A DNA stretch of 60,936 bases from Rhizobium sp. Q54 (GTDB lineage: Bacteria; Pseudomonadota; Alphaproteobacteria; UBA828). Positions 35,929 to 45,250 of the stretch are shown one piece after another. How positions within the stretch are numbered: the stretch's first letter is position 1; every line of letters begins with the position of its first letter. The DNA lies in the NCBI GenBank assembly GCA_945892755.1, contig CAMDDO010000008.1, forward strand, positions 1-60,936. Reading direction: 5' to 3'. The notes beneath the pieces were generated by a model. The model did no database searches. It was not told the DNA's origin and worked only from the letters and a program-made list of their open reading frames with translations. Position numbers and translations under genes: made by a program.

Positions 35929-37368
35929 ATGAACCTGCAGGATATGCGCCGGCGGAGCCATTGGCTTGGCGAGGCGCTCAAAGACGACGACAGCCAGGCG
36001 CCGCCACTTGGTGGCGACGCCAGAGCGGATGTTTGCATCGTTGGAGGCGGCTTCACCGGCCTCTGGACTGCCATTCGCCTGAAGGAGCATCAGCCTTCGC
36101 TCGATGTCGCGATCATCGAGAAGGATTTTTGCGGCGCCGGTGCGAGCGGGCGCAATGGTGGCTTCGTGCTGTCCTTGTGGGCGAAGTTCCTGTCGCTCAA
36201 GAAGATCTGCGGCGAGGAAGAGGCCGTGCGCCTGGCCAAGGCGTCAGCCGACAACGTCGCTGAGATCGGCAGGTTCTGCGCGGCCAACGACATCGACTCT
36301 CATTACCGTCATGATGGCTGGCTGTGGGCGGCGACCAGCGCGGCCCAGATCGGCGCCTGGCAAGGCACCATGGACGCCGCCGAAAAATGGCAACTCCACC
36401 CGTTCGACGCCTGGACACCGGATGAAGTCGCCCGCCGCTCGGGTTCGCCGCGCCACATCGCGGGGATTTTCGAGCCGACCGCCGCGACCGTGCAGCCGGC
36501 CCTCTTGGTGCGCGGGTTGCGCCGGGTCGCGCTATCGAAGGGCGTGCGGATTTACGAAGAGACACCGATGCGCCAGCTCGTGCGCGGCCGGCCGCCCAAG
36601 GTGATGACTCCCAAAGGTTCGATCACCGCCACCAAGGTGATCCTCGCCATGAATGCCTGGGGCATCGGCTTCGCCGAGCTGCGCAAGGGCATTGTCGTGG
36701 TGTCGAGCGATATTGTCGGCACCGAGGCCGCGCCGAATAAACTGCGCGAGATCGGCTGGGACAATGGCATGTGCATCTCGGACGGGCGCACGCTCGTGCA
36801 CTATTACCGTACCACCAAGGACGGCCGCATCGCCTTCGGCAAGGGTGGCATGAACGGAAACCTGCCGTTTGGCGGCAAGGTCGGGTCGATGTTCGACGGG
36901 CCATCGAGCTTGGCCGGCGGTGTCGAACAGTGGTTCCGTTGGACCTATCCGCAATTGGCCGCGCTCAAGGTCGAAACCAGTTGGACCGGCCCGATCGACC
37001 GCTCGAAGACCGGCCTGCCCCATTTCGGCCGCTTCGAGGACTGCCCGGACGTGCTTTATGGCATCGGCTATTCGGGCAATGGCGTCGGCCCGTGCGCGAT
37101 GGGTGGGCGCATCCTCGCCTCGCTCGCGCTCGACAAGAAGGACGAATGGTCGGGCTGCGGTCTGGTCCGCCCCATCACGCGGGATTTTCCGCCCGAGCCG
37201 ATCCGCTTTGTTGGCGGGCGGCTGGTGCAAAAGGCGGTCGCCGCCAAGGACCGCGCCGAGGACGCCGGGAAGCAACCCGGGCCGCTGGTCGACTATCTCG
37301 CGAGCTTCGCCCCCGCCGGCCTCTCGCCTTTCAAGGGCCAGAAGGCGGGGCTGGAGGAGAAGCACTGA
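35929..37368 (+). CDS. FAD-dependent amine/amino-acid oxidoreductase (DAO family)
   Basis: Protein of 479 residues. The FAD dinucleotide fold VCIVGGGFTGLWTAIRL (about 34-50) is followed by IEKDFCGAGASGRNGGFV, typical of the PuuB/OrdL/DadA group. The C-terminal FAD segment YGIGYSGNGVG (about 380-390) is also present. It would oxidise a secondary amine or amino acid. GGGGGAG lies a few bases before ATG 35929. It could act on an amino acid released by the HyuAB pair downstream, or stand alone; the substrate is not visible. Confidence 0.87.
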   Translation: MNLQDMRRRSHWLGEALKDDDSQAPPLGGDARADVCIVGGGFTGLWTAIRLKEHQPSLDVAIIEKDFCGAGASGRNGGFVLSLWAKFLSLKKICGEEEAVRLAKASADNVAEIGRFCAANDIDSHYRHDGWLWAATSAAQIGAWQGTMDAAEKWQLHPFDAWTPDEVARRSGSPRHIAGIFEPTAATVQPALLVRGLRRVALSKGVRIYEETPMRQLVRGRPPKVMTPKGSITATKVILAMNAWGIGFAELRKGIVVVSSDIVGTEAAPNKLREIGWDNGMCISDGRTLVHYYRTTKDGRIAFGKGGMNGNLPFGGKVGSMFDGPSSLAGGVEQWFRWTYPQLAALKVETSWTGPIDRSKTGLPHFGRFEDCPDVLYGIGYSGNGVGPCAMGGRILASLALDKKDEWSGCGLVRPITRDFPPEPIRFVGGRLVQKAVAAKDRAEDAGKQPGPLVDYLASFAPAGLSPFKGQKAGLEEKH

Positions 37369-37399
37369 CCGGACCTTCGCCTGTTGCCCTTCTCCCGTA

Positions 37400-37467
37400 T
37401 GCCCGGCCTTGAGCCGGGCATCCAGGCCCAATTCCTAAGACTGGATGGCCGGGTCAAGCCCGGCCAT
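37400..37467. repeat. REP/BIME-like paired palindromes
   Basis: Two hairpins in the 193-base gap: TGCCCGGC-CTTGA-GCCGGGCA (37400-37420) and ATGGCCGGG-TCAAG-CCCGGCCAT (37445-37467). The loops are related (CTTGA and its complement TCAAG), so the two units are inverted copies, the layout of a BIME. The rest of the gap holds only the hyuA ribosome-binding site. Confidence 0.65.
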
Positions 37468-37561
37468 GACGATGAAAGAGGCATGTTGCGAGCGCGATTG
37501 ACACCGCCGCGGCAGCCAAGAAGTATCACGGTCAACAAGATCGAAATTGGGAGAGAATCTC

Positions 37562-39601
37562 GTGGGTCAGATGGTCGGCATTGATGTCGGGGGCACGTTC
37601 ACGGATTTCGTGGCCTATGACCCGGCACAGAAGCAGCTCAAGGTATGGAAGACGCTCTCGACCCCGCGCGACCCGGGCGAAGGCATATTGAGTGGCATCG
37701 AGAAGGGCGGCGCGGTCGGCGCCATCGATCATTTGCGCTTCGGCACCACGATCGCGACCAACGCTATCCTCGAGCGCAAGGGCGCCGTGGTCGCCTACAT
37801 CACCACCGAAGGCTTCAAGGACGTTCCCTTCATCCAGCGTGGCAAGCGCAAGGCGCATTACGACATCACCTGGGTGAAGTCGAAACCTTTGGTGCGGCGC
37901 CGTCATTGCCACGAAGTGCGCGGGCGCATCACCGCGCGTGGTGGGGAATATACGCCGCTTGACGAGGACCGGGTGCGCCAACTCGCGAAAACGATCGCGG
38001 CCGATCCCTCGGTCGAGGCGATCGCGGTGTGTTTGCTCTTTTCCTATGTCACACCAATCCATGAGCGGAAGATCAAGGAAATCTTCGCCGAGGAATGCCC
38101 GACGAAGCCGCTCTCGATCTCCTATGACGTGCTGCCGAAATGGAAAGAGCATGAGCGCTCCTCGACCACGATCGCGGACGCCTATGTCAAGCCGCTGGTC
38201 AGCCGGCACCTGAGAAATCTCAAGGCGCGTTTCGAGGCGCGCGGCATCGGTACCAAGCGCATCGCGGTGATTCGCTCGAATGGCGGCGAGATGACGGTCG
38301 ATGGCGCGGCCGACATGCCGATCCAGATGACGCTGTCGGGCCCGACGGGCGGCGTGGTTGGCGCCAAGCAGATCGCCAAGTTGATCGGCGTCGACCATCT
38401 CGTCACGCTCGACATGGGCGGTACCTCGACCGACGTCGCGACCGTGGTGAACGGTCGCGAGAGCTTCACCACAAGCTTCGAGATCGAGTTCGGTGTGCCG
38501 ATTCAGATTCCGATGATCGATATTCGGACCATGGGCGCGGGCGGCGGCAGCCTTGCCTGGATCGACAAGGGCGGCATGTTACGCGTGGGTCCTGAGAGTG
38601 CGGGCGCCGACCCCGGCCCCGCCTGCTATCGCATGGGCGGCACGCGCGCGACCGTGACCGATGCCAATGTCGTCTTGGGGCGCATCAACCCGGCCAATTT
38701 CCTTGGCGGCGAAATGGCGCTCGATGCCGAGGCGGCGCGCCGCGCGGTTGCCGAGGTCGCCAAGGCGATCGGCAAGACGACCGAAGAAACCGCGCTCGCC
38801 ATGGTGCAGATCGCCAACAACAACATGATCGGTGCGCTGCGTTGGGTGTTGACCGAACGCGGGCTCGACCCGCGCGATTTCACGCTTCTGGCCTTTGGCG
38901 GCGCCGGCCCGGTGCATGTGACCGACCTGATGTACCACGCCGGAATCCCAAGCGGCGTGGTGCCGAATTATCCGGGCCAGTTCTCGGCCTTCGGCTTCAT
39001 CATGACCGACGCGCGCATCGATCTTGAGCGCACCGCGCAAATGACCTCGAAGGCGTTCGACGCGACGCACGCAAATCAGGTGTTGAAGGATCTCTTGAAA
39101 GAGAGTGTCGCCGCGCTCAAGGAGCAAAACTATACCGACCGCATCGAGCTGCACCGCTCGCTCGAAATGCGCTATTTCGGCCAGAACCATGAGCTCGACG
39201 TACCGATCGCGTTCGACGCCTTCACGCCCGCGACCATCGCCTCGATCTGGGACGCCTTCCACAAGGCACACAAGGCGCGCTTCAATTTCGACATTCCGGG
39301 CGAAACCATCGAGCTGATCTCAATCAAGGTGACGGCCGTATCGCTGACCGAGAAGCCCGAACTTCCGAAAATCGCGGCCTTGAGCGCGGCGCCAACGCCG
39401 GTGGCGCGGCGATCGGTCATTTTTGATCATGGCGCGCTCGACACGCCGGTCTATGATCGTGGTGCGTTGAAGGCCGGCCAACGCTTTACCGGCCCGGCGG
39501 TGATCGAAGAGCCGGCCTCGGTCACGGTCGTGCGGCCGGGCGATGCGGTCCGAATCGATACCTATGGTAATATCCTGATCGGCCGCATCGCGGCGAGTTG
39601 A
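37562..39601 (+). CDS. hyuA: Hydantoinase/oxoprolinase-type subunit A (pair 2)
   Basis: ATP-using subunit of 679 residues. GTG 37562 is chosen because GGGAGAG sits six bases upstream; ATG 37571 is the alternative. MVGIDVGGTFTDFVAYD is the first phosphate motif, TLDMGGTSTDVATV the second, followed by MGAGGGSLAWIDKGG and LLAFGGAGPVHV. It is nearly the same length as pair 1 but clearly a separate paralogue, with a different C-terminus (RPGDAVRIDTYGNILIGR). Together with hyuB it would hydrolyse an unknown cyclic amide or carboxylate. Confidence 0.92.
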   Translation: MGQMVGIDVGGTFTDFVAYDPAQKQLKVWKTLSTPRDPGEGILSGIEKGGAVGAIDHLRFGTTIATNAILERKGAVVAYITTEGFKDVPFIQRGKRKAHYDITWVKSKPLVRRRHCHEVRGRITARGGEYTPLDEDRVRQLAKTIAADPSVEAIAVCLLFSYVTPIHERKIKEIFAEECPTKPLSISYDVLPKWKEHERSSTTIADAYVKPLVSRHLRNLKARFEARGIGTKRIAVIRSNGGEMTVDGAADMPIQMTLSGPTGGVVGAKQIAKLIGVDHLVTLDMGGTSTDVATVVNGRESFTTSFEIEFGVPIQIPMIDIRTMGAGGGSLAWIDKGGMLRVGPESAGADPGPACYRMGGTRATVTDANVVLGRINPANFLGGEMALDAEAARRAVAEVAKAIGKTTEETALAMVQIANNNMIGALRWVLTERGLDPRDFTLLAFGGAGPVHVTDLMYHAGIPSGVVPNYPGQFSAFGFIMTDARIDLERTAQMTSKAFDATHANQVLKDLLKESVAALKEQNYTDRIELHRSLEMRYFGQNHELDVPIAFDAFTPATIASIWDAFHKAHKARFNFDIPGETIELISIKVTAVSLTEKPELPKIAALSAAPTPVARRSVIFDHGALDTPVYDRGALKAGQRFTGPAVIEEPASVTVVRPGDAVRIDTYGNILIGRIAAS

Positions 39602-39629
39602 ACGGACAGGCGGAAAGAGGAGACGTCCT

Positions 39630-41369
39630 ATGGACATGGTCGCGATGAACATCATCGACTCTGCGATGGTCGCCATCTGTCGGGAGATGGGCGTCAATGT
39701 GCAGAAAACCGCCTATTCGACGATCTTCTCGGAAGCGGAGGACTTCACCTGCGCGCTCGCAAGCCCCGAGGGCGAGATGATCTCGGTCGCCGAGTTCTGC
39801 CCGGCGCAGATCGGCGGCGTACCCCTCCTCGTCCGCTCGATGGTACGCGAGATCGGCGCCGCCCATATCCATGAGGGCGACGTGATCGTCCACAACGATC
39901 CTTATCGCGGGGGGCTTCACACACCCGAACATACGATGTTCAAGCCGATCTTCGTCGACGGCGAGTTGATGGGCTTCGCGGTCTGCATTGGCCATTTCGT
40001 CGAGATCGGCGGCATGGTGCCGGGGGGCTTCCCGGGCGAAGCGACGGAAATCTTCCACGAAGGCCTGCGCGTTCCGCCGGTGAAGATCGTCAAACAGGGT
40101 AAAGATGTACCGGAAGTCTGGAAGCTTCTGCTCGCCAATGTGCGCACGCCGCGCGGCAATTATGGCGATCTGCGCGCGTTGATCAGCGCGGTCGATCTCG
40201 GCGAGCGGCGCTTGATCGAGCTGATCGGCAAATACGGCAAGGCGATTTTCCGTCAGACCGTCAACGACCTGATGAATTATTCCGAGGCGCGTATGCGCGC
40301 CGAGATCAAGGCATTTCCCGACGGCCACTACGGCTTCGAGGACTACATCGAGGACGACGGCATCGAGGACAAGGAATACAAGATCAAGGTCACGGTGCAC
40401 GTCCAGGGCGACGAGGTGGTGATCGATTACACCGGCTCCTCGCCGCAGGCCAAGGGGCCGATCAACGCGACCTTGGGCGTCGCCTGGTCGGCCTCCTACA
40501 ACGCGATGTTGAACCTGACCGATCCCACGATACCGAAGAACTCCGGCTGTTTTCGTCCGATCCGCATCGTCGCGCCAGCCGGCTCGGTCATGAATGTCAA
40601 CTTTCCGGGCTCCTGTGTCGGCGGCAATACCGAGACGCACCCCTTGATCGTCGCCTGCATCCTGGGCGCGATGGCGGAAGCCGCACCCGACCGCGTCATG
40701 GCGTCCGAAGGCACCACCCATGGTTGCTTCGTGTTCGGCGGCTGGGACGAGCTCAATGACGAGCCGTTCGGCGCGTTCGACTTTACCTATGTCGGCTATG
40801 GCGGCCGCTCCTTCGCCGATGGCAATGACGCGACCGATTCGATCAACGGCAATTGCGCCAACACCCCGACCGAGGTGTTCGAGACGCGTTTTCCGTGGAT
40901 CGTCGAGGAATATGCGCTGCGGCAGGATTCAGGCGGCCCCGGCGAGCATCGCGGCGGGCTCTCGATTTCGAAAACCATGCTTTCGACCGGCCCGGTCATG
41001 ATCAGCCAGATGACCAACAAACATAAGCGCCATGCTTGGGGCATCAAGGGAGGGCGCGAAGGCGTGTGCGGCGCGACGCTCTATCTGCCGGCCAACGGTA
41101 ATCACTGGCAGACCATTTCGGAGGCTTTTGGCAAGGTCAGCCCAAGCAAATATTCCAACGTGCCGATCAAGCCGGGCGAGCGCGTCTCGGTCAAGGCGCC
41201 CGGCGGCGGCGGCTATGGCGACCCGAAGAAGCGCGATCGCCGGCTCGTTGTCGACGACGTCGTCGAGGGCTTTATTTCGCGCAAGAAGGCGAAGGAAGAC
41301 TATGGCTTCGAGGAGCGCTGGATCGCCGCCTATGGCGGCGACGCGCCGGGCGATAAGGCGGCGGAGTGA
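39630..41369 (+). CDS. hyuB: Hydantoinase/oxoprolinase-type subunit B (pair 2)
   Basis: Subunit of 579 residues: HNDPYRGGLHTPEHT (about 89-103), EIGGMVPGGFPGEATE, GPINATLGVAWSA and KAPGGGGYGDPKKRD. GAGGAG lies before ATG 39630, 28 bases after hyuA. NCANTPTEVFE and DSGGPGEHRGGL match the family's C-terminal half. It is followed by the small Cys4 protein, possibly in the same transcript, with a hairpin between them. Confidence 0.92.
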   Translation: MDMVAMNIIDSAMVAICREMGVNVQKTAYSTIFSEAEDFTCALASPEGEMISVAEFCPAQIGGVPLLVRSMVREIGAAHIHEGDVIVHNDPYRGGLHTPEHTMFKPIFVDGELMGFAVCIGHFVEIGGMVPGGFPGEATEIFHEGLRVPPVKIVKQGKDVPEVWKLLLANVRTPRGNYGDLRALISAVDLGERRLIELIGKYGKAIFRQTVNDLMNYSEARMRAEIKAFPDGHYGFEDYIEDDGIEDKEYKIKVTVHVQGDEVVIDYTGSSPQAKGPINATLGVAWSASYNAMLNLTDPTIPKNSGCFRPIRIVAPAGSVMNVNFPGSCVGGNTETHPLIVACILGAMAEAAPDRVMASEGTTHGCFVFGGWDELNDEPFGAFDFTYVGYGGRSFADGNDATDSINGNCANTPTEVFETRFPWIVEEYALRQDSGGPGEHRGGLSISKTMLSTGPVMISQMTNKHKRHAWGIKGGREGVCGATLYLPANGNHWQTISEAFGKVSPSKYSNVPIKPGERVSVKAPGGGGYGDPKKRDRRLVVDDVVEGFISRKKAKEDYGFEERWIAAYGGDAPGDKAAE

Positions 41370-41383
41370 AGGGGCCCGAATAT

Positions 41384-41403
41384 TGACGCGCCCCGGCGCG
41401 TCA
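41384..41403. repeat. Perfect 9-base inverted repeat after hyuB pair 2
   Basis: TGACGCGCC-CC-GGCGCGTCA in the 73-base gap before the small Cys4 gene. There is no T run, so it is not a clear intrinsic terminator. It may be an mRNA processing or stability hairpin. Confidence 0.45.
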
Positions 41404-41442
41404 CGCTAAGCAGGGCACAAACCACAGGAAACAGGGTCAATC

Positions 41443-41658
41443 ATGCGCTTTTCAGACAACGGCTATTACATCGAACGCTACGTCAAATGCGACAATTGTG
41501 GCGTGCTCATCTATGACGAGGGCCTCAAGGCCGAGACCAAGGAAGGCTCCAAGCTTTATTGCTCGAATTGGTGCACGGAGTGGGCCAAAATGCGCATGGA
41601 TGGGGTCGAGAACCCGCGTTTGCCGCTGCCCAAAGAAGGCATCCACAAAGTCGGCTAG
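41443..41658 (+). CDS. Small Cys4 (putative zinc-ribbon) protein
   Basis: Protein of 71 residues with two cysteine pairs, C16-x2-C19 (VKCDNCGVLIYDEG) and C40-x3-C44 (LYCSNWCTEW), spaced as in a zinc ribbon or rubredoxin-like knuckle. The remainder is mostly charged. GGAAAC lies before ATG 41443. I do not recognise a named family. Its position 73 bases after hyuB suggests a partner or third subunit of that system, since some ATP-dependent carboxylases of this superfamily carry a small zinc-binding gamma subunit. That is inference. Confidence 0.75.
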   Translation: MRFSDNGYYIERYVKCDNCGVLIYDEGLKAETKEGSKLYCSNWCTEWAKMRMDGVENPRLPLPKEGIHKVG

Positions 41659-41696
41659 CGCCTGGCCTGGTTTCTAAAGCCGGCCTTTCGCAAGTT

Positions 41697-42938
41697 TCAG
41701 GTCACGGTCGCGAGCCGCGCGAAGCGCGGTTCGCGCCACTCCCCAGTCTCAAGGATCGTTGCCAGCGCCTCGACCGCGTCGAAGACGTCGGCAAAGCGCA
41801 CATAGAGCGGCGCGAACCCGAAACGCATGAGATCGGGCGCGCGAAAATCGCCGATCACGCCGCGCGCGATCAAGGCTTGCATCATCTGGTAACCCTGCTC
41901 ATGGCGGAACGCGACCTGACTGCCGCGCGACGGCGCCTCGCGCGGCGAGGCGAGCACGAGGCCGTGACCGGAGCAGCGTTCCTCGACCAAGGCGATGAAT
42001 GTTTCGGTCAGCGCGATTGATTTCGCGCGCAGTGCCCGCAGATCGATGCCATTGAACGCATCGAGCGCGGTATCGAGCAGCGAGAGCGCAATCACTGACG
42101 GCGTTCCGGTCAAGAACCGGCCGATGCCCTCGGCCGGCACGTAGTCGGTCCCGAACGCGAACGGCGTGGCGTGGCCCATCCAGCCCGCGATCACGGGTTC
42201 GATCGTTTTGTGCCAGCGCCGTGCCGCATAGAGAAACGCGGGCGCGCCCGGTCCGCCATTCAAATATTTATAGCCGCAGCCGACCGCGAAATCGGCCTCG
42301 ACCGCTTCAAGATCGATTGGCAACGCGCCGGCGCTATGGCTTAAGTCCCAGAGCACGAGAGCGCCCTTCTCATGCGCCGCGCGGGTCAACGCCGCCATGT
42401 CGTGGCGTTCACCAGTGCGGTAATCGATTTCGGTCAACGTCAGCACCGCAACGCGATCATCAAGCGCCGCACCAAGCGCGTTTCGTTCGACCGCGCGAAG
42501 CTCAAAAGGCGCGTCGAGCCAGCGCACCAGGCCCTCGGCGACATAAAGATCGGTCGGAAAATTGTCGACCTCGGTCACGATGACCGGCCGGTCGGGCTTC
42601 AAGCGAAGCGCGGCGGCGAGCAGCTTATAGAGGTTGATCGAGGTCGAATCGGCGACGATCACCTCATCGGGGCGTGCGCCGATCAGGGGGGCGATCTTGG
42701 CCGCGACGCGGCGGGGTAAATTGATCCAATCGGCCTGGTTCCAGCTCCGGATCAGTCCTTCGCCCCATTCCTGGCCGACGACATGGGCGGCCCGCTCGGC
42801 CGCCGCCTTGGGCAAAGCGCCGAGCGAATTGCCGTCGAGATAGATCACGCCGTCGGGCAAAGCGAAACGGGCGCGGCAGGGGGCCAGCGGATCCGCATCG
42901 TCGAGCGCGGCGAGTGCCGCACGGCTGGTCACAACCAT
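41697..42938 (-). CDS. kynU: Kynureninase
   Basis: PLP enzyme of 413 residues splitting L-kynurenine into anthranilate and alanine. YLDGNSLGALPKAA, EGLIRSWNQADWINLPRR, VADSTSINLYKLLAAAL, WDLSHSAGALPIDL and the PLP-lysine motif CGYKYLNGGPGAPAFLY are all kynureninase. RFLTGTPSVIAL and DFRAPDLMRFGFAPLYVRF complete the fold. It is divergent from kynA, with 65 bases between start codons holding the promoters of both. Confidence 0.95.
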   Translation of the reverse strand: MVVTSRAALAALDDADPLAPCRARFALPDGVIYLDGNSLGALPKAAAERAAHVVGQEWGEGLIRSWNQADWINLPRRVAAKIAPLIGARPDEVIVADSTSINLYKLLAAALRLKPDRPVIVTEVDNFPTDLYVAEGLVRWLDAPFELRAVERNALGAALDDRVAVLTLTEIDYRTGERHDMAALTRAAHEKGALVLWDLSHSAGALPIDLEAVEADFAVGCGYKYLNGGPGAPAFLYAARRWHKTIEPVIAGWMGHATPFAFGTDYVPAEGIGRFLTGTPSVIALSLLDTALDAFNGIDLRALRAKSIALTETFIALVEERCSGHGLVLASPREAPSRGSQVAFRHEQGYQMMQALIARGVIGDFRAPDLMRFGFAPLYVRFADVFDAVEALATILETGEWREPRFARLATVT

Positions 42939-43003
42939 GATCGCCCCATTCTGCTCGTCTCCTGCCTAGAATACGATGGAACGAGTCGAATCCGGAGGGC
43001 GTC

Positions 43004-43852
43004 ATGAGCAATGAGCGCGATCTGCCGGGCGCCGGGCTACCGGCGGGTGCCGCGACTGAGTTCGCCGGCACCATGAGCTATGGCGACTATTTGGGACTCG
43101 ACCAGCTGCTATCTGCGCAGCGGCCGAGGAGCGAGAGCCATGACGAGCTCCTGTTCATCATCATCCACCAGGCGACCGAGCTTTGGATGAAATTGATGGT
43201 GCATGAGCTCGATGCCGCCTGTGCGGCGCTCGCCGCCGACGCGCTCAAGCCAAGCTTCAAGATGCTGGCGCGCGTCTCGCGCATTCAGGCGCAGCTCAAC
43301 CAATCATGGGACGTGCTCTCGACCCTGACACCGGCCGATTATTCGACGTTTCGTGATTCTCTCGGCCAATCCTCCGGCTTTCAATCCTATCAATACCGGC
43401 TGATCGAGTTCCGGCTCGGCAACAAGAACGCGGCGCAACTCGCGCCGCATCGCCACCGCGCCGATCTTCATGCCAGACTCGATGAGGCGTTGAATGCACC
43501 CAGCCTCTATGACGAGGCGATCCGCTTGTTGGCGCGTCGCGATTTCATCATCGACCGCGCTGAATCGTCGCGTGATTTGAGCGCAGCGCGACTGCCGAAT
43601 GATTCGGTGCGCGCGGCATGGCTCGCGGTTTATCGCGACACCACGACGCACTGGGAACTTTACGAATTGGCCGAAAAGTTAGTCGATGTCGAAGACTGGT
43701 TTCGCCAATGGCGCTTCCGCCATTTGACCACGGTCGAGCGCATCATCGGCGGCAAACGTGGCACCGGCGGCACGGCAGGAGTCGGTTATTTGCGCGAGGT
43801 CATCGCGGTCCGGCTGTTCCCGGAACTGTGGGATGTTCGCACGGTGCTTTGA
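43004..43852 (+). CDS. kynA: Tryptophan 2,3-dioxygenase
   Basis: Heme dioxygenase of 282 residues forming N-formylkynurenine from tryptophan. The distal histidine lies in [16 protein letters not shown] and the proximal histidine in [44 protein letters not shown] is the substrate-binding stretch. GGAGGG precedes ATG 43004, and a TAGAAT -10-like box lies about 30 bases before it. It is divergent from kynU. No kynB (kynurenine formamidase) is seen in the window. Confidence 0.95.
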   Translation: MSNERDLPGAGLPAGAATEFAGTMSYGDYLGLDQLLSAQRPRSESHDELLFIIIHQATELWMKLMVHELDAACAALAADALKPSFKMLARVSRIQAQLNQSWDVLSTLTPADYSTFRDSLGQSSGFQSYQYRLIEFRLGNKNAAQLAPHRHRADLHARLDEALNAPSLYDEAIRLLARRDFIIDRAESSRDLSAARLPNDSVRAAWLAVYRDTTTHWELYELAEKLVDVEDWFRQWRFRHLTTVERIIGGKRGTGGTAGVGYLREVIAVRLFPELWDVRTVL

Positions 43853-43920
43853 CCGCGCCCCTTGATGCCGACCCCCTCTCTCGGTCACCATCGCACCGAG
43901 CAAGCCAAGAGGAACGGACG

Positions 43921-45147
43921 ATGGGCCGGATGACCCAAATCACGGCGGCGGATGGCGAGCGCTTCGGCGCCTATCTTGCCATGCCGGAAACCGGCCGAGG
44001 CCCCGGCCTTGTGCTGGTGCAGGAGATCTTCGGCGTCAACGCCACGATGCGCGCCCATGCCGACCTGTTCGCCGAAGAGGGCTATGTGGTCTTGGTGCCG
44101 GACCTGTTCTGGCGCATCGAACCCGGCATTGAACTTGGCTATGGCGACGCCGATGTAGCGCGCGGCCGGGCACTCCTTGAGCGCTTTGATACGGGCCGCG
44201 GGATCGAAGATATTGGCGCCTGCCTGACTTATTTGCGTGCCATGCCGAGCGGCACCGGCATGGCGGGGATCGTCGGATTTTGCCTGGGCGGTCGTCTCGC
44301 TTTTCTGGCCGCGACGCGCCTATCGCCCGATGCCGTGGTGGCTTTCTATGGCGGCGGTATCGACGCACATCTCGATGAAATACGCACGATCCGCTGCCCG
44401 ACGATCTTGCATTTTGGCAACCAGGATTCGCTGATTCCGCTCGACGCGGTAACGCGCATTCGCGAAGAAGCCAATGACAATAAGAATCTGCGAATCTTCA
44501 CCTATAACGGCGCCGGGCACGGCTTCTACAATCACGATCGCGTGGCCTATCACCGCCCCTCGGCTATGATGGCGCATTCGCGTACGATTGCACTATTGCG
44601 CCAAGCGCTCGGGCCCAATTTCGACCTCGAAGCGTTGTGGGAGCGTCATCTCGAGCTCGAATTCGCCACGCGCGACGCCGATGAAACCATGCGCACCATG
44701 GTGGCCAAGCCCTATGTCAATCACGTGCCCGTCATGACCGGCGGGACCGGCTTCGAGGACTTGAGGCGCTTCTACCGCCACCATTTCATTTCGCGAATGC
44801 CGAAGGACACCAACATGACCCCGGTCTCGCGCACCATTGGCGCGGACCGCGTGGTCGATGAAATGATCTTTCGCTTTACACATGACCAGGAGATCGACTG
44901 GATGTTGCCGGGCATCAAGCCAACCGGACGCAAAGTCGAAATTCCCCTGATCGCAATCGTGAATTTCCGTGGCGGCAAGCTCTATCACGAGCATATTTAC
45001 TGGGATCAAGCCTCGGTGCTGGTCCAGCTCGGCCTCTTGGATCCCAAGGGTCTGCCCGTCGCCGGGCGCGAGACCGCTGCCAAGGTGCTCGACGAGACCT
45101 TGCCCTCCAACAGCCTCATGGCGCGGTGGGCCAAAAGCGCGCCATAG
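43921..45147 (+). CDS. Dienelactone hydrolase fused to a SnoaL-like domain
   Basis: Two-domain protein of 408 residues. The N-terminal half is a dienelactone-hydrolase-type alpha/beta hydrolase with triad C121 (GFCLGG), D169 (GNQDSLIP) and H200 (GAGHGFYN), matching the C/D/H spacing of the classical enzyme. The C-terminal half (about 225-400) resembles the SnoaL/NTF2-like fold (GFEDLRRFYRHHF, RVVDEMIFRFTHD, EIPLIAIVNFRGGKLYHEHIYWDQASVLVQLGLL). AGAGGAA precedes ATG 43921; the open frame starting at 43618 is a shadow of kynA. It is 68 bases after kynA and may share its transcript. Substrate unknown. Confidence 0.88.
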   Translation: MGRMTQITAADGERFGAYLAMPETGRGPGLVLVQEIFGVNATMRAHADLFAEEGYVVLVPDLFWRIEPGIELGYGDADVARGRALLERFDTGRGIEDIGACLTYLRAMPSGTGMAGIVGFCLGGRLAFLAATRLSPDAVVAFYGGGIDAHLDEIRTIRCPTILHFGNQDSLIPLDAVTRIREEANDNKNLRIFTYNGAGHGFYNHDRVAYHRPSAMMAHSRTIALLRQALGPNFDLEALWERHLELEFATRDADETMRTMVAKPYVNHVPVMTGGTGFEDLRRFYRHHFISRMPKDTNMTPVSRTIGADRVVDEMIFRFTHDQEIDWMLPGIKPTGRKVEIPLIAIVNFRGGKLYHEHIYWDQASVLVQLGLLDPKGLPVAGRETAAKVLDETLPSNSLMARWAKSAP

Positions 45148-45250
45148 CTTCCGCTAAGCGCTTGACCTGAGGCCGAATTCGGGGTGAATCGGTCGGGTTG
45201 GGCCGCGTGGACGTGTGGCAAGAACGAATGGCCCAGGGAGAGCCAAGAGC

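Noticed and set aside
43618-45147. Longer start for the dienelactone hydrolase fusion
   Set aside because: The extra N-terminus reads kynA in another frame. ATG 43921 has a ribosome-binding site and gives the family start.
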